Below, in pieces: positions 24,015 to 34,568 of a DNA stretch of 64,000 nucleotides. Origin of the DNA: Madurella fahalii. Lineage: Eukaryota; Ascomycota; Sordariomycetes; Sordariales. The position numbers and the translations under genes were made by a program. Within the stretch, counting starts at the first letter, position 1; every line of letters begins with the position of its first letter. The stretch spans positions 8,643,001 through 8,707,000 of the forward strand of contig CM056875.1 in NCBI GenBank assembly GCA_029876055.1, written 5' to 3'. Under the pieces are notes generated by a model, which saw nothing but the letters and a program-made list of their open reading frames with translations, was not told where the DNA came from and did no database searches.

Positions 24015-25985
24015 CTAGGCCTCTGCCGCGCTAGACAGCCCCCCTTCCTCGAGGAACTTCTCGCTGAGGCTGCCTTTTTCGCCGCCAGGTGGCACAAATT
24101 GCCCGTCCACCAGACGCCAGCCGCGGCTCTTCATGTCAGCCCATTTCTCCTGCACCTTGAGCCGCACCAGCTCTCCCGCTGCCCGCGCATCCTCGGCGCT
24201 GTCGTGGCCCCTCGCGTTGCCATCCACCTCGACCTGAATGGCCTTGTTCAGCTGTGTTTCCATGAGCATTTTCAAGCCGTGGCGCATCGGCAAACCCCGG
24301 CGGTGGGGGTAGAGCAGGATAGTGTCGATCAGCGTTGGGTGCACGATGCGGACCGCGTTTAGGTCGTTCTCCAGGCCGTGGCCGATCAATGGTGTCTCGG
24401 GAGAGATTAACGAGAAAAGGAGGTCGCGAGCCACAACTGGTGATGAGACGATTTTCATCTTTTTCTTCGTCTTTGACCGTGCCTCTTCCTCCTCGTCTCT
24501 TCCCTCATTTGGTTCGTCTTCCGGCTCATATCTCTCTCCCTGGGTGTTCAATTCACTGGCAGACAAGGGCTCAGCGTTGATGATGTCCTCGGGCCATACC
24601 CCCGAGTACCGTGAATTCAGATCCAAGATCTCCCCGACAGGCCGGACAAGCACGTCTAGGAGTTCTTTGCCGTCGGGCCAACTTGTTGCCGTGAGACGGA
24701 TCAGCTCCATCCCATAGACCGTGTAGCCCATTTCGCAGTCGAAGCACACGGCACGGTCCTTCGGCGTCAGAGGATTCGGCGGCGTCTGAACGAATGGGGT
24801 CACAGCTGCCAGACGTGAAGGAGACGTGGTCTTGAAGACGTGGGTGTCGCCTTTGGTACAGCCCGGTGAGTCACCCACCATCTGCTGGCAACACCGGTAT
24901 CGTTTCCCCGGCTTGCCTGTGTCGCCAGGAGCACGCTCTGGAAAATACGTTCGCCCCGGGTGATGGATGCATTGACCGCCGGAAGCGAGCGCTCCATCTT
25001 CCTCACGCCGGCCAGGGAATACTTGGAAGCGGGTCGAGCACCGGTCGCATACCTCCCATCCGAACGACACCGCCTCTCCTTCGCGTGCTTTAGCGATTTC
25101 CCGGTCGCTGGGAGGAACCGGGACGTAACCCCACTGGGAGAGTTTATCGACGGGCGTGTAAAGATGGACAAGGAAGTCGACTTCTTGCTGGGCCGTGAGA
25201 CCGGTCTGGATCACCTTGGGAGGGCCAAGGACTGACTTGTTGGCCGCTTGTTTTGCCAAGCTGGCCACAGAACGGGCCTCCCTTTTTCTGAGCTCGGCAG
25301 CACGTTCGTCCTTCCATTGGCCTGGCGTCATCCGCTTGTAAGTCATGATGCGGTTCTTGATCACGTTCTGATAGATGGCCGGCTTGTCGCTGGCCATGCG
25401 CTGCTCTTCGTCCAAGGCGAGCCAGATCAACTCCTGATCGGAGAGCACCAGTTTCTTCTCGTCGTCCTTTACGTCTTTCTTGAGTTCAGTATTAAGCCTC
25501 TGGAATTGGCCGTGGAGCAGCTTCAGGGCCTTGTACCGGAAGTCGTGGGTAGCGGGCGCTGCCGACTTCAGATGCCGGGGGTTGAGTCCTTCAGGCTTCC
25601 GGGGCGTGACTCGGGGGCTTGTAACGCCCCGCGAGGCGATGCTCTGGTCGGGCTTGGTTGGTGTTGATGCGACGGAAGATGGCGGAGGTTTGGGCAATGC
25701 TAGGGCCGTACTAGGTGTACTTGTAGGCAGCGCGGCTCTACGCTTCAAAGGCGGGGGTGAAACCGGCTTTTTGGCCGACGAAAGGTCGAGCTTTGTCGGG
25801 GCAGACGCTGGTTCAGAAGCGACCTTTCGGCGCTTCCGTGGGCCATCTTCGTCTTGATTCTCCTCAGATCCAGACGTGGCAGGAGGGTTCTTCTCCCAGC
25901 TATGTTGCCATTGGCATCCGGGTTTCGTACAACTGTCCCCCGCCGGACAGGGGATCATCTTGAAGTTTCGCAAGACGGCCTCCAT
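24015..25985 (-). CDS. REX3: RNA exonuclease Rex3 (DEDDh family)
   Basis: A 3'-5' RNA exonuclease of the DEDDh superfamily. In yeast Rex3 matures RNase MRP RNA and trims other small RNAs. A single exon encodes 656 aa. The start ATG (25985-25983) gives MEAVLRNFKMIPCPAGDSC. The longer frame upstream begins with TTG and was not used. Near the N-terminus, CPAGDSCTKPGCQWQH resembles a CCCH zinc finger, followed by a basic disordered region. A second Cys/His cluster (CDRCSTRFQVF ... CIHHPG) lies mid-protein. The catalytic domain has D416 and E418 in FDCEMGYTVYG, D541 in HGLENDL, and H594 plus D599 in HDSAEDA, so all five catalytic residues are intact. An acidic/basic insertion (EDEPNEGRDEEEEARSKTKK) splits the exonuclease fold between the first two motifs. 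Confidence 0.92.
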   Translation of the reverse strand: MEAVLRNFKMIPCPAGDSCTKPGCQWQHSWEKNPPATSGSEENQDEDGPRKRRKVASEPASAPTKLDLSSAKKPVSPPPLKRRAALPTSTPSTALALPKPPPSSVASTPTKPDQSIASRGVTSPRVTPRKPEGLNPRHLKSAAPATHDFRYKALKLLHGQFQRLNTELKKDVKDDEKKLVLSDQELIWLALDEEQRMASDKPAIYQNVIKNRIMTYKRMTPGQWKDERAAELRKREARSVASLAKQAANKSVLGPPKVIQTGLTAQQEVDFLVHLYTPVDKLSQWGYVPVPPSDREIAKAREGEAVSFGWEVCDRCSTRFQVFPGRREEDGALASGGQCIHHPGRTYFPERAPGDTGKPGKRYRCCQQMVGDSPGCTKGDTHVFKTTSPSRLAAVTPFVQTPPNPLTPKDRAVCFDCEMGYTVYGMELIRLTATSWPDGKELLDVLVRPVGEILDLNSRYSGVWPEDIINAEPLSASELNTQGERYEPEDEPNEGRDEEEEARSKTKKKMKIVSSPVVARDLLFSLISPETPLIGHGLENDLNAVRIVHPTLIDTILLYPHRRGLPMRHGLKMLMETQLNKAIQVEVDGNARGHDSAEDARAAGELVRLKVQEKWADMKSRGWRLVDGQFVPPGGEKGSLSEKFLEEGGLSSAAEA

Positions 25986-27132
25986 TGCGTCCGTGGACTG
26001 ACTGGCTGTGCTCCTGGCGCGGATTGTGTGTCGCAAGAAGAGGGTTGGTTCGCACAGAGAAAGTCAACCAGCAATCATGGATGGAAGTGGGATCGGATAG
26101 CAGTATGCGATGCGCGGGGGGACGGGTTGACGCAGGTTGAATGCAAGTAGACGCACGCCGCGCGCATTAACCGGCATTGAATAGCCCAAGACAGGCAGAA
26201 ACGGAGGAGGCGAGGGGCGAGTGAGGTCACCGACTGAAAGTGAAGAATAAAAGCGATGCACCTAGGGTGTTTCTTTCCCGCGGCTGGCGTGTAGGGTATG
26301 GAGCGGCCTGGAGCTGGGATGATGGTTTTCAAGAGCCAAGGGCTAAGACAAACCCAGGAAACGAGCGTACACAGCTTGTGATTTCTCGGAGTGAGTCAGC
26401 TGGTAAATGACTGATGCTTTGTAGCCCACGGCGGCGATTAGCGTCGACAAGCGAGAGCGATCAGGTTGAGATGGGAGCTACTGCCAGTGACTGCGATTGG
26501 AAAATCCTCAAGCATTCGAGAGGACAACATTGATAGATGGCGAGGCAAACGGAAAGCGGTATGATGCTCAAGTCGAGGCAACGCCGTATATGGATGCTTT
26601 TGCGTCGGGGGCGGCTTTGTGTGATGCGGCCTTGCAGGATGCTCTGCGTCGTGTTAAACGTCAGGAGAGTGCCAAGACCAGGCTGCCCTGAAGCTGCCAG
26701 CCTCGCTGAACAGCCCCTACAACCCCTGCAGCCCCGCTATTTCTGGGCTTTCAGCTGCGATTGGGGCGGGAGCTGGATGCACCTGAGCTTCTCTGAACTC
26801 CAGTTTCGGGACATAAGGTACCTTATCCACTGCGAGACGGTTGCAAAAACATGTACCTCCGTACATACCGCGATTCAGTTAGGTATCTTGCCTTTTCCGG
26901 ACCTTCAGACAGAATCCGGTCATCACAAGCACAAACTCGCCTGCAATTTCTGCTGGGCAATGCAAGCTCATGTCTTTACTTGCCCCGACTCCCATGCACA
27001 GTGCAAGCTGGAATCCAGTGCTCGCATTCTCATGCTAAGCCGAAGCGGAGAAATACAGTAGTCGTAGAGTTATAATACAGCCTCGTCCCGGTTATCGCCC
27101 CTCTTCTCCGTCGCCAACGCCGTCCCTACCGC
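25986..27132. other. Intergenic: REX3 promoter and PHB1 3' flank
   Basis: About 1.1 kb. Short overlapping ORFs are present but none resembles a known protein. I see no RNA gene or repeat. Confidence 0.65.
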
Positions 27133-28019
27133 CTATGCCCTGCCCACACTCATCAACAAATTCGTTCCCTTGTTCCCGCCGGGCAGGTACGCCACGTTGG
27201 GGTTGCTGGCCAGCGTCTGCGCAATCTCCCTGCTCGCCTCAATCTTACGGATCTGGATCAGGCCGTCGCCCGCCTTCGCGATCGCTCTGCTGATGGTCTC
27301 GGCGCTTTCCGCTTCACCTTCGGCACGGATGACGTTGGCCTGCCGCTCCTGCTCGGCCCGCTCGACGATGAAGCGCGCCCGTTCGGCGTCCTGCTGGGCG
27401 ATCTGCTTCTGCTCAACTGCCTTGGTGAACTCCTTGCCGAACGTCATGTGCGTGATGGACACGTCCTCGAGGGCGATGTTGAACTCGCGTGCCCGCTTCA
27501 GCAGGTCGGTCCGGATCCGCTGCGACACGGCCTCGCGCTGCGTGATGAGCTCTGCCGCGTCGAACTGCGCCACGATCGACTTGAGCACTTCGTTGCCGAT
27601 CGACGGAAGCACACGCTCGTCGTAGTCTTGGCCGAGCGACTGCGGGAAATGGTGAGTGAGGCGCCAATCAGGATGGAACAAGAGCGGAGGCAAACCTGGT
27701 AGATCTTGGGCAATGCCTGCACATCCGGCCGGTGCAGCACTCGCAGCGTCAAGCTGACCATCTGTAGATCCTTGCTGCCGGTAGTCGTCGGGATGATACG
27801 CGGCTTCGTCCGGACGTCGAAGATGATGGCCTTCTGCAGCCACGGAATCAGAAAGTGTGTGCCCTCGCCGACGACCTCCTCCCTGACACCTTTCAACCTG
27901 TCGAAGATGACTGCCCGCGAGCCGCCCTTGACATCGTAGATGGACGACTGGATGACGCCCACGGCGAGGGCCGCCGGGATTGCGGCCGAGTAGATGAACC
28001 CGAGTCCTCTGGCTGCCAT
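27133..28019 (-). CDS. PHB1: Prohibitin 1 (mitochondrial inner-membrane ring complex)
   Basis: Prohibitins Phb1 and Phb2 form large ring complexes in the mitochondrial inner membrane that scaffold proteases and stabilise respiratory-chain proteins. Exons 27696-28019 and 27133-27639 with a 56-nt intron; 276 aa, the usual length. An N-terminal hydrophobic anchor (about residues 5-25) leads into SSIYDVKGGSRAVIFDRLKGV, diagnostic of Phb1. The SPFH/band-7 domain continues through GEGTHFLIPWLQKAIIFDVR, VLPSIGNEVLKSIVAQFDA and a C-terminal coiled coil rich in Glu, Gln and Ala (KQIAQQDAERARFIVERAEQ). The C-terminus LPGGNKGTNLLMSVGRA fits the family. It is transcribed divergently from QCR8 across 358 nt. 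Confidence 0.95.
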
Positions 28020-28377
28020 CTTGTTCCGCTCAACAGACGTGGCTGCTGGGCTATGGTAGGTAATTGAACGCGGTCAAATCGATATGTCCGTGGTGGGTTG
28101 AGCTTGCAGTGGTTGCCGCACGCCTGCGATGGATGGAGCTCTTGCAAAAGTGGAGCCGCAGCTAGCAAAGACCGGGGCACATGGCGGCCCGGGCACAGAA
28201 GCTTTTTCCACAAGTTTGCGGCGGCTGTGCGCTAGGCCGCTTCCGGGTGCTGTTTCTCGGCTTCTGTCGAGTGATCCATTTTCGCCTGCCAAACCGCCCG
28301 CGAGCTATTCCGACCTCAATTGCGTCTGCCAACAATCGACCGACCCATCACGCGTCTGTCTCGAGCCCCGATTCACA
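28020..28377. promoter_or_regulatory. Shared divergent promoter region PHB1 / QCR8
   Basis: Only 358 nt separate the two start codons, so the promoters and both 5' leaders must lie here. Both genes encode mitochondrial inner-membrane proteins. I could not assign specific factor sites with confidence. Confidence 0.6.
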
Positions 28378-29029
28378 ATGCGCCCTACCCAGATTCTCAG
28401 AGGTGGCGGCGGCGGTGCCCCCATCGGCAAGCATGACAAGTCAGTCGGCCCGTGTCATCGTTGGCACCTGCAATGCGCCTTTTCCCAGGTTCCCGAATGG
28501 CCCTTCGTGGGCGCATTGCGCTGCCAATTCCTCGTGGGGAGTCGTGCTAACCGTTCTACAGCTACCTCGGCAACTGGGGCAACTTTGGTGAGTGACCCAC
28601 GAAGCGAACCGTCGATGGTGGAAAGCATTGGATAGGACTAGCAAGAGCCGGATTTCCACGTGGAGGGGGTGGGAAACCGACGACAGCATGTACTGCGGAG
28701 GATTTCCGGAGCTTCAGTCTGACTCGGGTATTCCAACAGGTGGCATGAAGCAGAAGGGCATCATCTCATACGGAATTGCCCCCAACCGCCAGTACCCCCT
28801 CGCCGGCGCTGCCCACGACGCCATCTTCAACACGTGGAGGCGCTTCAGTACTCAGGTCCTCTACTGGGCGCCTCCCATGATTGCCGGCTACTACATCATG
28901 AACTGGGCTGTTGAGCGGTATGACATTGCTGGCTGCACCGTGGAGAGTATGTATTTCTAACGGATTTCTAGGAATGAGTACCTCAACTCGAAGGCGGGAC
29001 GAGCCGAGTTTGGTGCTTCGGAGGAGTAA
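28378..29029 (+). CDS. QCR8: Cytochrome bc1 complex subunit 8 (ubiquinone-binding 11-kDa protein)
   Basis: A small single-span subunit of respiratory complex III, sitting next to cytochrome b at the intermembrane side. Exons 28378-28439, 28562-28587, 28740-28917 and 28972-29029; 107 aa, the expected size. Protein landmarks: MRPTQILRGGGGG, YLGNWGNFGGMKQKGIISYGIAPNRQYPLAG, then WRRFSTQVLYWAPPMIAGYYIMNWAVE containing the transmembrane helix, and a polar C-terminus ending EFGASEE. Exon 2 is only 26 nt and encodes most of NYLGNWGNF. Intron 3 (54 nt, TTCTAAC branch site) must be removed to reach the family C-terminus; without it translation ends early in an unrelated tail. Confidence 0.94.
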
Positions 29030-30682
29030 GGGATGTGCAACAAGGATGAGGAATCTGGAGGGGAGCCGTGTGATAAATAGACGAGCCTGTACATCAATGA
29101 CCTACCCGAGACGATAGACCCATTGCTTCTTTTTGTTCTGTCCATCAGCTCGCCGCAACCAGCCTCTTCAAGGTGGACTTGTGGGGCTTGTGCCTGGTCA
29201 TTCGCGAATCCAACGCCGAGAAGGTAGTGTAAGCATGCCGTCAATCACGACCCCGAGAACAAGCCGTGGGTAAGTGGTCATCCCATATCGGGAACACGCC
29301 GGGAACTGCTAACTCGTCGGTTTCCATCTCGGCCTTGTTCATTCCGCTGGAGCCTTTTTCTGGGAGGGGAGGAGGGGATGATATGACGCCTCACCATGCC
29401 GTAACCCACATAGAATGTCAGTCGTACACTCTGGACGGGGCTTCTATCAGCCCTGCCTAGATTCTTTCACCTAAGATCCAGAGCGTTTTTTCTCATTTGC
29501 TTTTATTTCTCCTTTCATGCTTCCCCCCCCCCCCCCCCCCTCCTTCCTTTCATATTTTGGTCTTTTTCTTTTCCTCTTACCAGTCGCTTGAATCTGGGGC
29601 TAGAGTGCTATATACAGTATCAGAGTATCAGGGCTACAGATGAAACCAGAGACTCGATAGGCTTGGTTGCAGCGTCGTGGTGGCATGTAACTAACAGCCT
29701 TGTGAAACATGGTTCTGTGCTGTACTTTACCAGCGAGCCGGGGAGAGTCGGGTAGCTTGTAGAACTCGATTTCCACTTGGGCTGGAGGCCGAGTGGGGAT
29801 GGAATTCGGCGGAAACCAGATTGGAATTGTGTGGTTGCTTGGTGGGTGCCCCCAGTCCATTCCGATCGGAGCTTACCTCGCAAAGTACTACTGTTTCCAA
29901 TGTTGCTTGCTGCAGCAGAGTGGAAGTTGGTGACGAGCCAATGGAAAAACAATAGCGGTGGCCGAGTTTGGCGCCGCTGGGACGCTGTGGTTCCCCGCTG
30001 GAGCGCTGGATCTGGGCTCGTCTCTCCGCTGGGAGCGGCACGTGAAGGCACTGGTTGCTGCGACAGGGGGTCTTTTGTTGGGCGTGCCAGGGTTGGTTGA
30101 TGAACCTCTCCACTAGCGCCGCGTTTCTGCCCGCCGTGCCAGCACCGGCCGATTGACAAAGTGTTGGACTCGTACATTGTTCCGGTCATTCTTTTAGCAA
30201 AGCAAATGTGAAAAAAAAAAAAATAAAACCCACGGCGCTGCAACTTGGCCCTGTCTTGTCAAACCCCTCCCCGCCATCGCTATTGTCCGGAAAACGAAGG
30301 GAAGCTGCGCTGATCTGCCTCCAAATTTTGAAGGGACCGAGGCAGATGACATCGCCCGTCACCTCTGGTACTTAACACGACCCCGGCCGTAGCCGTCACC
30401 CGCGCCTCTGGACCCTCACCATTTTCTCGGCGGCATCGTCCCCAACCGAGTGTCCCTGCCCCCGGGGAGTCCTGCGCAACACACACATACAAACAAGAGT
30501 CCTGCAACAAGGAGTGTGCGCAGTGAGGCGCATAGCATTTGCGTCTCGGCCGTCTGGGCCCCAATTTGCAGCACCGACGATATCTTGCCAGCCCCGAGGC
30601 GAGCCCCATCCTTCCGATCCTAAGCTCACTCCCTAGCGCGATCGCACCCATCCTACATGGCCTTCTCGATGTCGACGGCAAT
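29030..30682. other. Intergenic: QCR8 3' flank and NEM1 promoter/leader
   Basis: About 1.65 kb with no supportable gene. It contains an 18-C homopolymer (29523-29540) and a short A-tract near 30210. Immediately before NEM1 is a 9-codon uORF (30657-30686). Confidence 0.65.
29523..29540. repeat. Poly-C tract (18 C)
   Basis: A homopolymer run flanked by T-rich DNA downstream of QCR8. Its length should be treated cautiously because such runs are error-prone in sequencing. Confidence 0.9.
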
Positions 30683-30686
30683 ATGA
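30657..30686 (+). promoter_or_regulatory. Upstream ORF overlapping the NEM1 start codon
   Basis: An ATG at 30657 opens a 9-codon reading frame (MAFSMSTAI). Its TGA stop (30684-30686) overlaps the NEM1 ATG (30683-30685) in an ATGA arrangement, one frame off. This geometry is compatible with translational control by termination and reinitiation. It is in the leader only if transcription starts upstream of 30657, which is likely but not shown. Confidence 0.55.
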
Positions 30687-32315
30687 ACTCCCTCAATATC
30701 ATCTCGGCCCGAGTGTCTCCTCCGCCGAGCCCAGGACCGACGAGAACAAACTCCCTCAGCGCCATAGGCTTGGCAGTCAGTTCCGAAACGGACGGGCCCC
30801 GGGAGAACCAGACCGAGAACGCGCTAGCCGAGATCAGCGAGAAGGAAAGATTAACGGCAGAACCAGACGATTTCCGACTCGACGGCCCGTCCTCGGACGA
30901 CCGCGGCCATGAGTATGCGATCGGCGAGACGGCGCCTCTAATAGCTCAGCCCGAGGCCAAAGAGCCCAGCCCGCGGGGCTCCGCGTGGGTGTTCTACCCT
31001 AAACGCATCGCAAACGCTTTTGTCGACTCTATACGATGGATGCTTTCGACATTGGCGGCGCCCGGTGTCTACCTCTTTGCCTGCCTCTGCGACGTGAACG
31101 GCAACTTTGCGCCCCTACTGCAGCTGAGGAAACTGTTTGGGTTCTACGGAGGCAACGCCAAGAGGATGGCTCTCGATTATCATGAGCAGGTAGCCGCGTC
31201 CGAGAAGCGCCAACAGGGCCTGGATGGCACGGCCAGCAAAGGCCGGCGGGGGAGTAGGATAGGGCGTCTGGGCCGTTCGAGCGGGTCCTCGTCCTCAGGG
31301 TTATCGTCAGAATCCGAGTCGGACCCGGACCGTAAAAAGCAGGGCGTCAGCCGAGGCACAAGCGGAAAGCACTTGCGGTCAAAGTCGCTACAGGATTCGG
31401 ACGAGATCGCGCCGGCACGGCGGTCAATAAAAATAAAGCTCCATTCCGACGAGGCCTTGCGAGAGCGGAAACACAGGAAAGCAAAGTCGACCAGTTCCCG
31501 AGGGAACGGGGGCTCCGATGCCGCGAAGGACATCTCGGCCCAGCTGAAGTCTCCAACGTCTCCAGTCGGCGCTCTCACCAAGTACCCCAAAACGCCGGCC
31601 CCGCCGCGGCCCCTGATACCACGGCGGCAACCGTCATACATAAACACGACCGACCTGGCAGGCGTCAAACACCAAAAGACACTAATCCTCGACCTCGACG
31701 AGACGTTGATACACAGCATGTCCAAAGGAGGGCGGATGAGCTCGGGCCACATGGTCGAGGTGCGGCTGAACACGACATACGTGGGCGTGGGGGGGCAGGC
31801 GAGCATCGGGCCGCAGCATCCGATCCTCTACTACGTGCACAAGCGGCCGCACTGCGATGAGTTCTTGCGGCGCGTGAGCAAGTGGTACAACCTGGTCGTG
31901 TTCACGGCGTCGGTGCAGGAGTACGCCGACCCGGTCATCGACTGGCTCGAGGCGGACCGCAAGTACTTTTCGGCGCGATACTACCGCCAGCACTGCACCT
32001 TCCGGCACGGCGCCTTCATTAAGGACCTCAGTTCGGTCGAGCCCGACCTTAGCAAGGTCATGATACTGGATAACAGCCCGCTTAGCTACATGTTCCACCA
32101 AGGTCGGTCATGTTTCTTTCGTCCTGTTTGCATCCCGCTCACTCTGCTAACACCGGGAACCAGATAATGCGATCCCCATACAGGGTTGGATTAGCGACCC
32201 GACTGACAGTGACCTGATGTATCTGATACCGTTCCTAGAAGGCCTGCAGTACGTCTCTGATGTCCGCGCACTCCTAGCTCTTCGCGGCGGAGAAGACGGG
32301 CAGCACATGGCTTGA
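30683..32315 (+). CDS. NEM1: Nem1-like NIF/FCP1-family phosphatase (lipin phosphatase catalytic subunit)
   Basis: Nem1 with Spo7 forms the ER/nuclear-envelope phosphatase that activates the lipin Pah1, controlling triacylglycerol synthesis and nuclear membrane growth. Exons 30683-32102 and 32164-32315 with a 61-nt intron; 523 aa. The N-terminal ~110 residues are disordered. A hydrophobic segment (about 115-150, IRWMLSTLAAPGVYLFACLC) is the likely membrane anchor, followed by a Ser/Arg/Lys-rich linker. The HAD catalytic motif DxDET is D337-L-D339-E-T in LILDLDETLIHS. Further conserved blocks are YYVHKRPHCDEFL, NLVVFTASVQEYADPVIDWL and ILDNSPLSYMFH. Exon 2 supplies DNAIPIQGWISDPTDSDL, conserved in the NIF domain, which confirms the splice. 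The frame is open upstream of the start but has no ATG. Confidence 0.92.
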
Positions 32316-33726
32316 TAGGGGTGGCAATCGGAGGGGCTATTTGATATCCGCATCGGCCAGGGCTTGTTCTTTCTCTCTTTCTTTTCTTTCTTTTTGTTCT
32401 CAGGGAAGCATTATAAAAGTCCAACTCTGTTTACATGGCGAATTGATGACGCTCATGGGTAGCGATGAGTATCATTACATTGGAGTTTCTGAGCGTTTTT
32501 GTTTGCAAGGGGTATTTCTCTCGATCCGTTGTCGTATTAGACCAGGGGATGGACAGGGGCAGGGGGTTGGTACACTATACATTTGTGGTAATATACATTG
32601 TATCCATCGACGGCGATGGCGTTGTTCGCTGCCTCTTGTTCCGGTACCTATCCGAAGCCCTCCCCGGTTCCGTTCAGGGGGTTGGGGCTGAGATCTTGGT
32701 GAAGGAGAGAACCGGGTTGGACAGCTCGCTGAAGTACGTCATGCTACAGGAGACAAATCGATGCCAAGATTCTAGCCAAAGCCGTCGTATCGGAAATTTA
32801 ACCCTAACCCGGGGCAAATTCGATTGAGGAGTGCCAATAGATCTCGCGTATTTCAATGGCAATTGTAATGTACTCATACTACGGCAGGCAAGGGAGTCTA
32901 ATCATAGCAATATTTAAATTGAAGATGAACGTGATTGTCCTCGCAGATAGCTCAAATCTACGGCCGCCCCCGCCCAGATTTGATGTTGCCTGACACTACT
33001 TGCTTGATAACGGCAGTGTGTTCCACACGTATTGTGAAGCCCGAGTTGCCGAGAAGGCTGGAGACCGGGCAGCAGTGGGGAATCGCTGAAAGGGGTTCTC
33101 GCATTATTAAATTATTCAAGCAAGACACTCTGTCTGTACCTTACGCTCAACCGAAGGGTGCCGCCGGGGCGTCCGGCCCGAGATAAAAGCTATCGTCTCA
33201 AATTGCGTCAGGTATGGGGGCATTGTCCCACGAGCCCAGTGAAAGCTGGAATCCCTAACCAAAACAGGACCTGTTTCGAATACCCGGCATTTGCTGGAAG
33301 CGTATGAAGAGGCGTTCTTTTTCCCAACTGGGATGGTATTTGATGCTAAGGTGGGGCAGCTCCTTGCCCAGCCAGTTGATGTGGTGACGTCATAACGCAG
33401 CCCCTCAAAGGCGCCCGCCTGTGGAAGCTACGATGCGATGATGTAGCGCGAGTGGAAAGCTCTACAGCTCAGGTGGCATAGCAGGTGGAGGCCCGGAAGT
33501 GTTCTCTTTCCTGCTGCAAACCCCGTGACGCACAAAGGCAGGTCCAGGGGACTGCTCCCGCCGTGTTATAAACCTGCCGCCTCCCCGCTGGCACATATCT
33601 TGCCTTCTGCTCGATCTGTAGATCTCACACCAAACAACGAAACAAATTGCTTTCATCGAACGGCGAATCCTCTGTCTCTCCGGCTTTAAAATCCCCAAAT
33701 TACTTACATTCGAGTCAACATCCATC
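32316..33726. other. Intergenic: NEM1 3' flank and promoter of small membrane protein
   Basis: About 1.4 kb with no supportable ORF. Two perfect telomere-type TAACCC units occur at 32799-32810 and a palindromic CRE at 33385-33392. Confidence 0.65.
33385..33392. promoter_or_regulatory. Palindromic CRE/ATF-type site TGACGTCA
   Basis: An exact 8-bp bZIP palindrome about 335 nt upstream of the predicted start of the small membrane protein gene, a plausible promoter distance. Support is from the motif only. Confidence 0.4.
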
Positions 33727-34568
33727 ATGTCTCTGCAATGTCAGTGAGAGCCTTCCCCGCACCCATCTGCATCAACTTGCCGCTTTTGGTCGCGGTTCGC
33801 CAGTGTCCCTCCGATACTGCTGGTTTTGATGCGGACGCTGCTCATCTCCAGGTCAATTCCCCCTCGGACCTCGGATCTCTTGAGCTGGGTGTATAAACCT
33901 GACGAGGTCGAGCTTCATCCGGCAGCGACGGAGATCAATGCCAATGGTTGCTCTGGCTATTGGGATTCAAGAGAGTCGAGGCGAATTGACTTGGAGATGG
34001 ACATCAGCTATTTCATAAAGCAAATCTCAGACCTACGTTGCGCTCAAACACTAACGCCCACCCGCAGATCTCCCCGCCGTCAAGCCCTCGGCTATCGCCC
34101 TCGGCACTATCTTCAACCAAACCGCCGAGCTGGCTGTCATCGCGCCCATCTTCGGCCAGACTTACCAGCGCGCCAAGACTGCCAACACTAAGGAAGAGTT
34201 CCTCCGGTCACGGGAAGCCACGGGCGCGGCGGTCGCGTGGGGCACCGCCTTCATCGGCTCGGCGCTGCAGTCGTATGGCGTCGGCGCCCTCATTAACGCC
34301 ACCGGAACGCTCAGCTACAAGGGCGCGGCGTACCTCGGCGGTCTGATCTTCGCGGCTACCAGCGCTCCTACTGTATGTTCCCGTTGGTCCTACCATTATC
34401 GGGGTGCAAGGGTTTACTAACACTTCGCAACAGTTCATCAGCCAGCTCCTTGTCGAGAAACGCTCCTTGGAGACGGTCGGCATCAGTGTCCTGGCCAAGC
34501 TATTCGAGACTGTCGGCCTGTCGATGTTCATGACCTGGTGGGGAACTCGCACGAACCCGTTTGAATAG
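33727..34568 (+). CDS. Small four-helix membrane protein, DUF1761-like (function unknown)
   Basis: The main exon (34068-34372) and last exon (34434-34568) are secure: a GTATGT donor and CAACAG acceptor join SAPT to FISQLLVEKRSLE. The first exon, 33727-33739 (ATG plus three codons and one base, giving MSLQYLPAVKPS), is inferred from a GTCAGT donor, a CACTAAC branch site and the CCGCAG acceptor; 150 aa in total. Four hydrophobic segments are visible (about residues 12-30, 50-75, 82-105 and 122-145). The ...APTFISQLLVEKR... turn between helices 3 and 4 is reminiscent of DUF1761 membrane proteins. I cannot confirm the family by eye. No function should be inferred. An alternative first exon elsewhere in the 300-nt upstream interval is possible. 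Confidence 0.65.

Noticed and set aside
25986..26036. 17-codon N-terminal extension of REX3
   Set aside because: It begins with TTG, not ATG. The first ATG at 25985 leads directly into the conserved N-terminal Cys/His motif.
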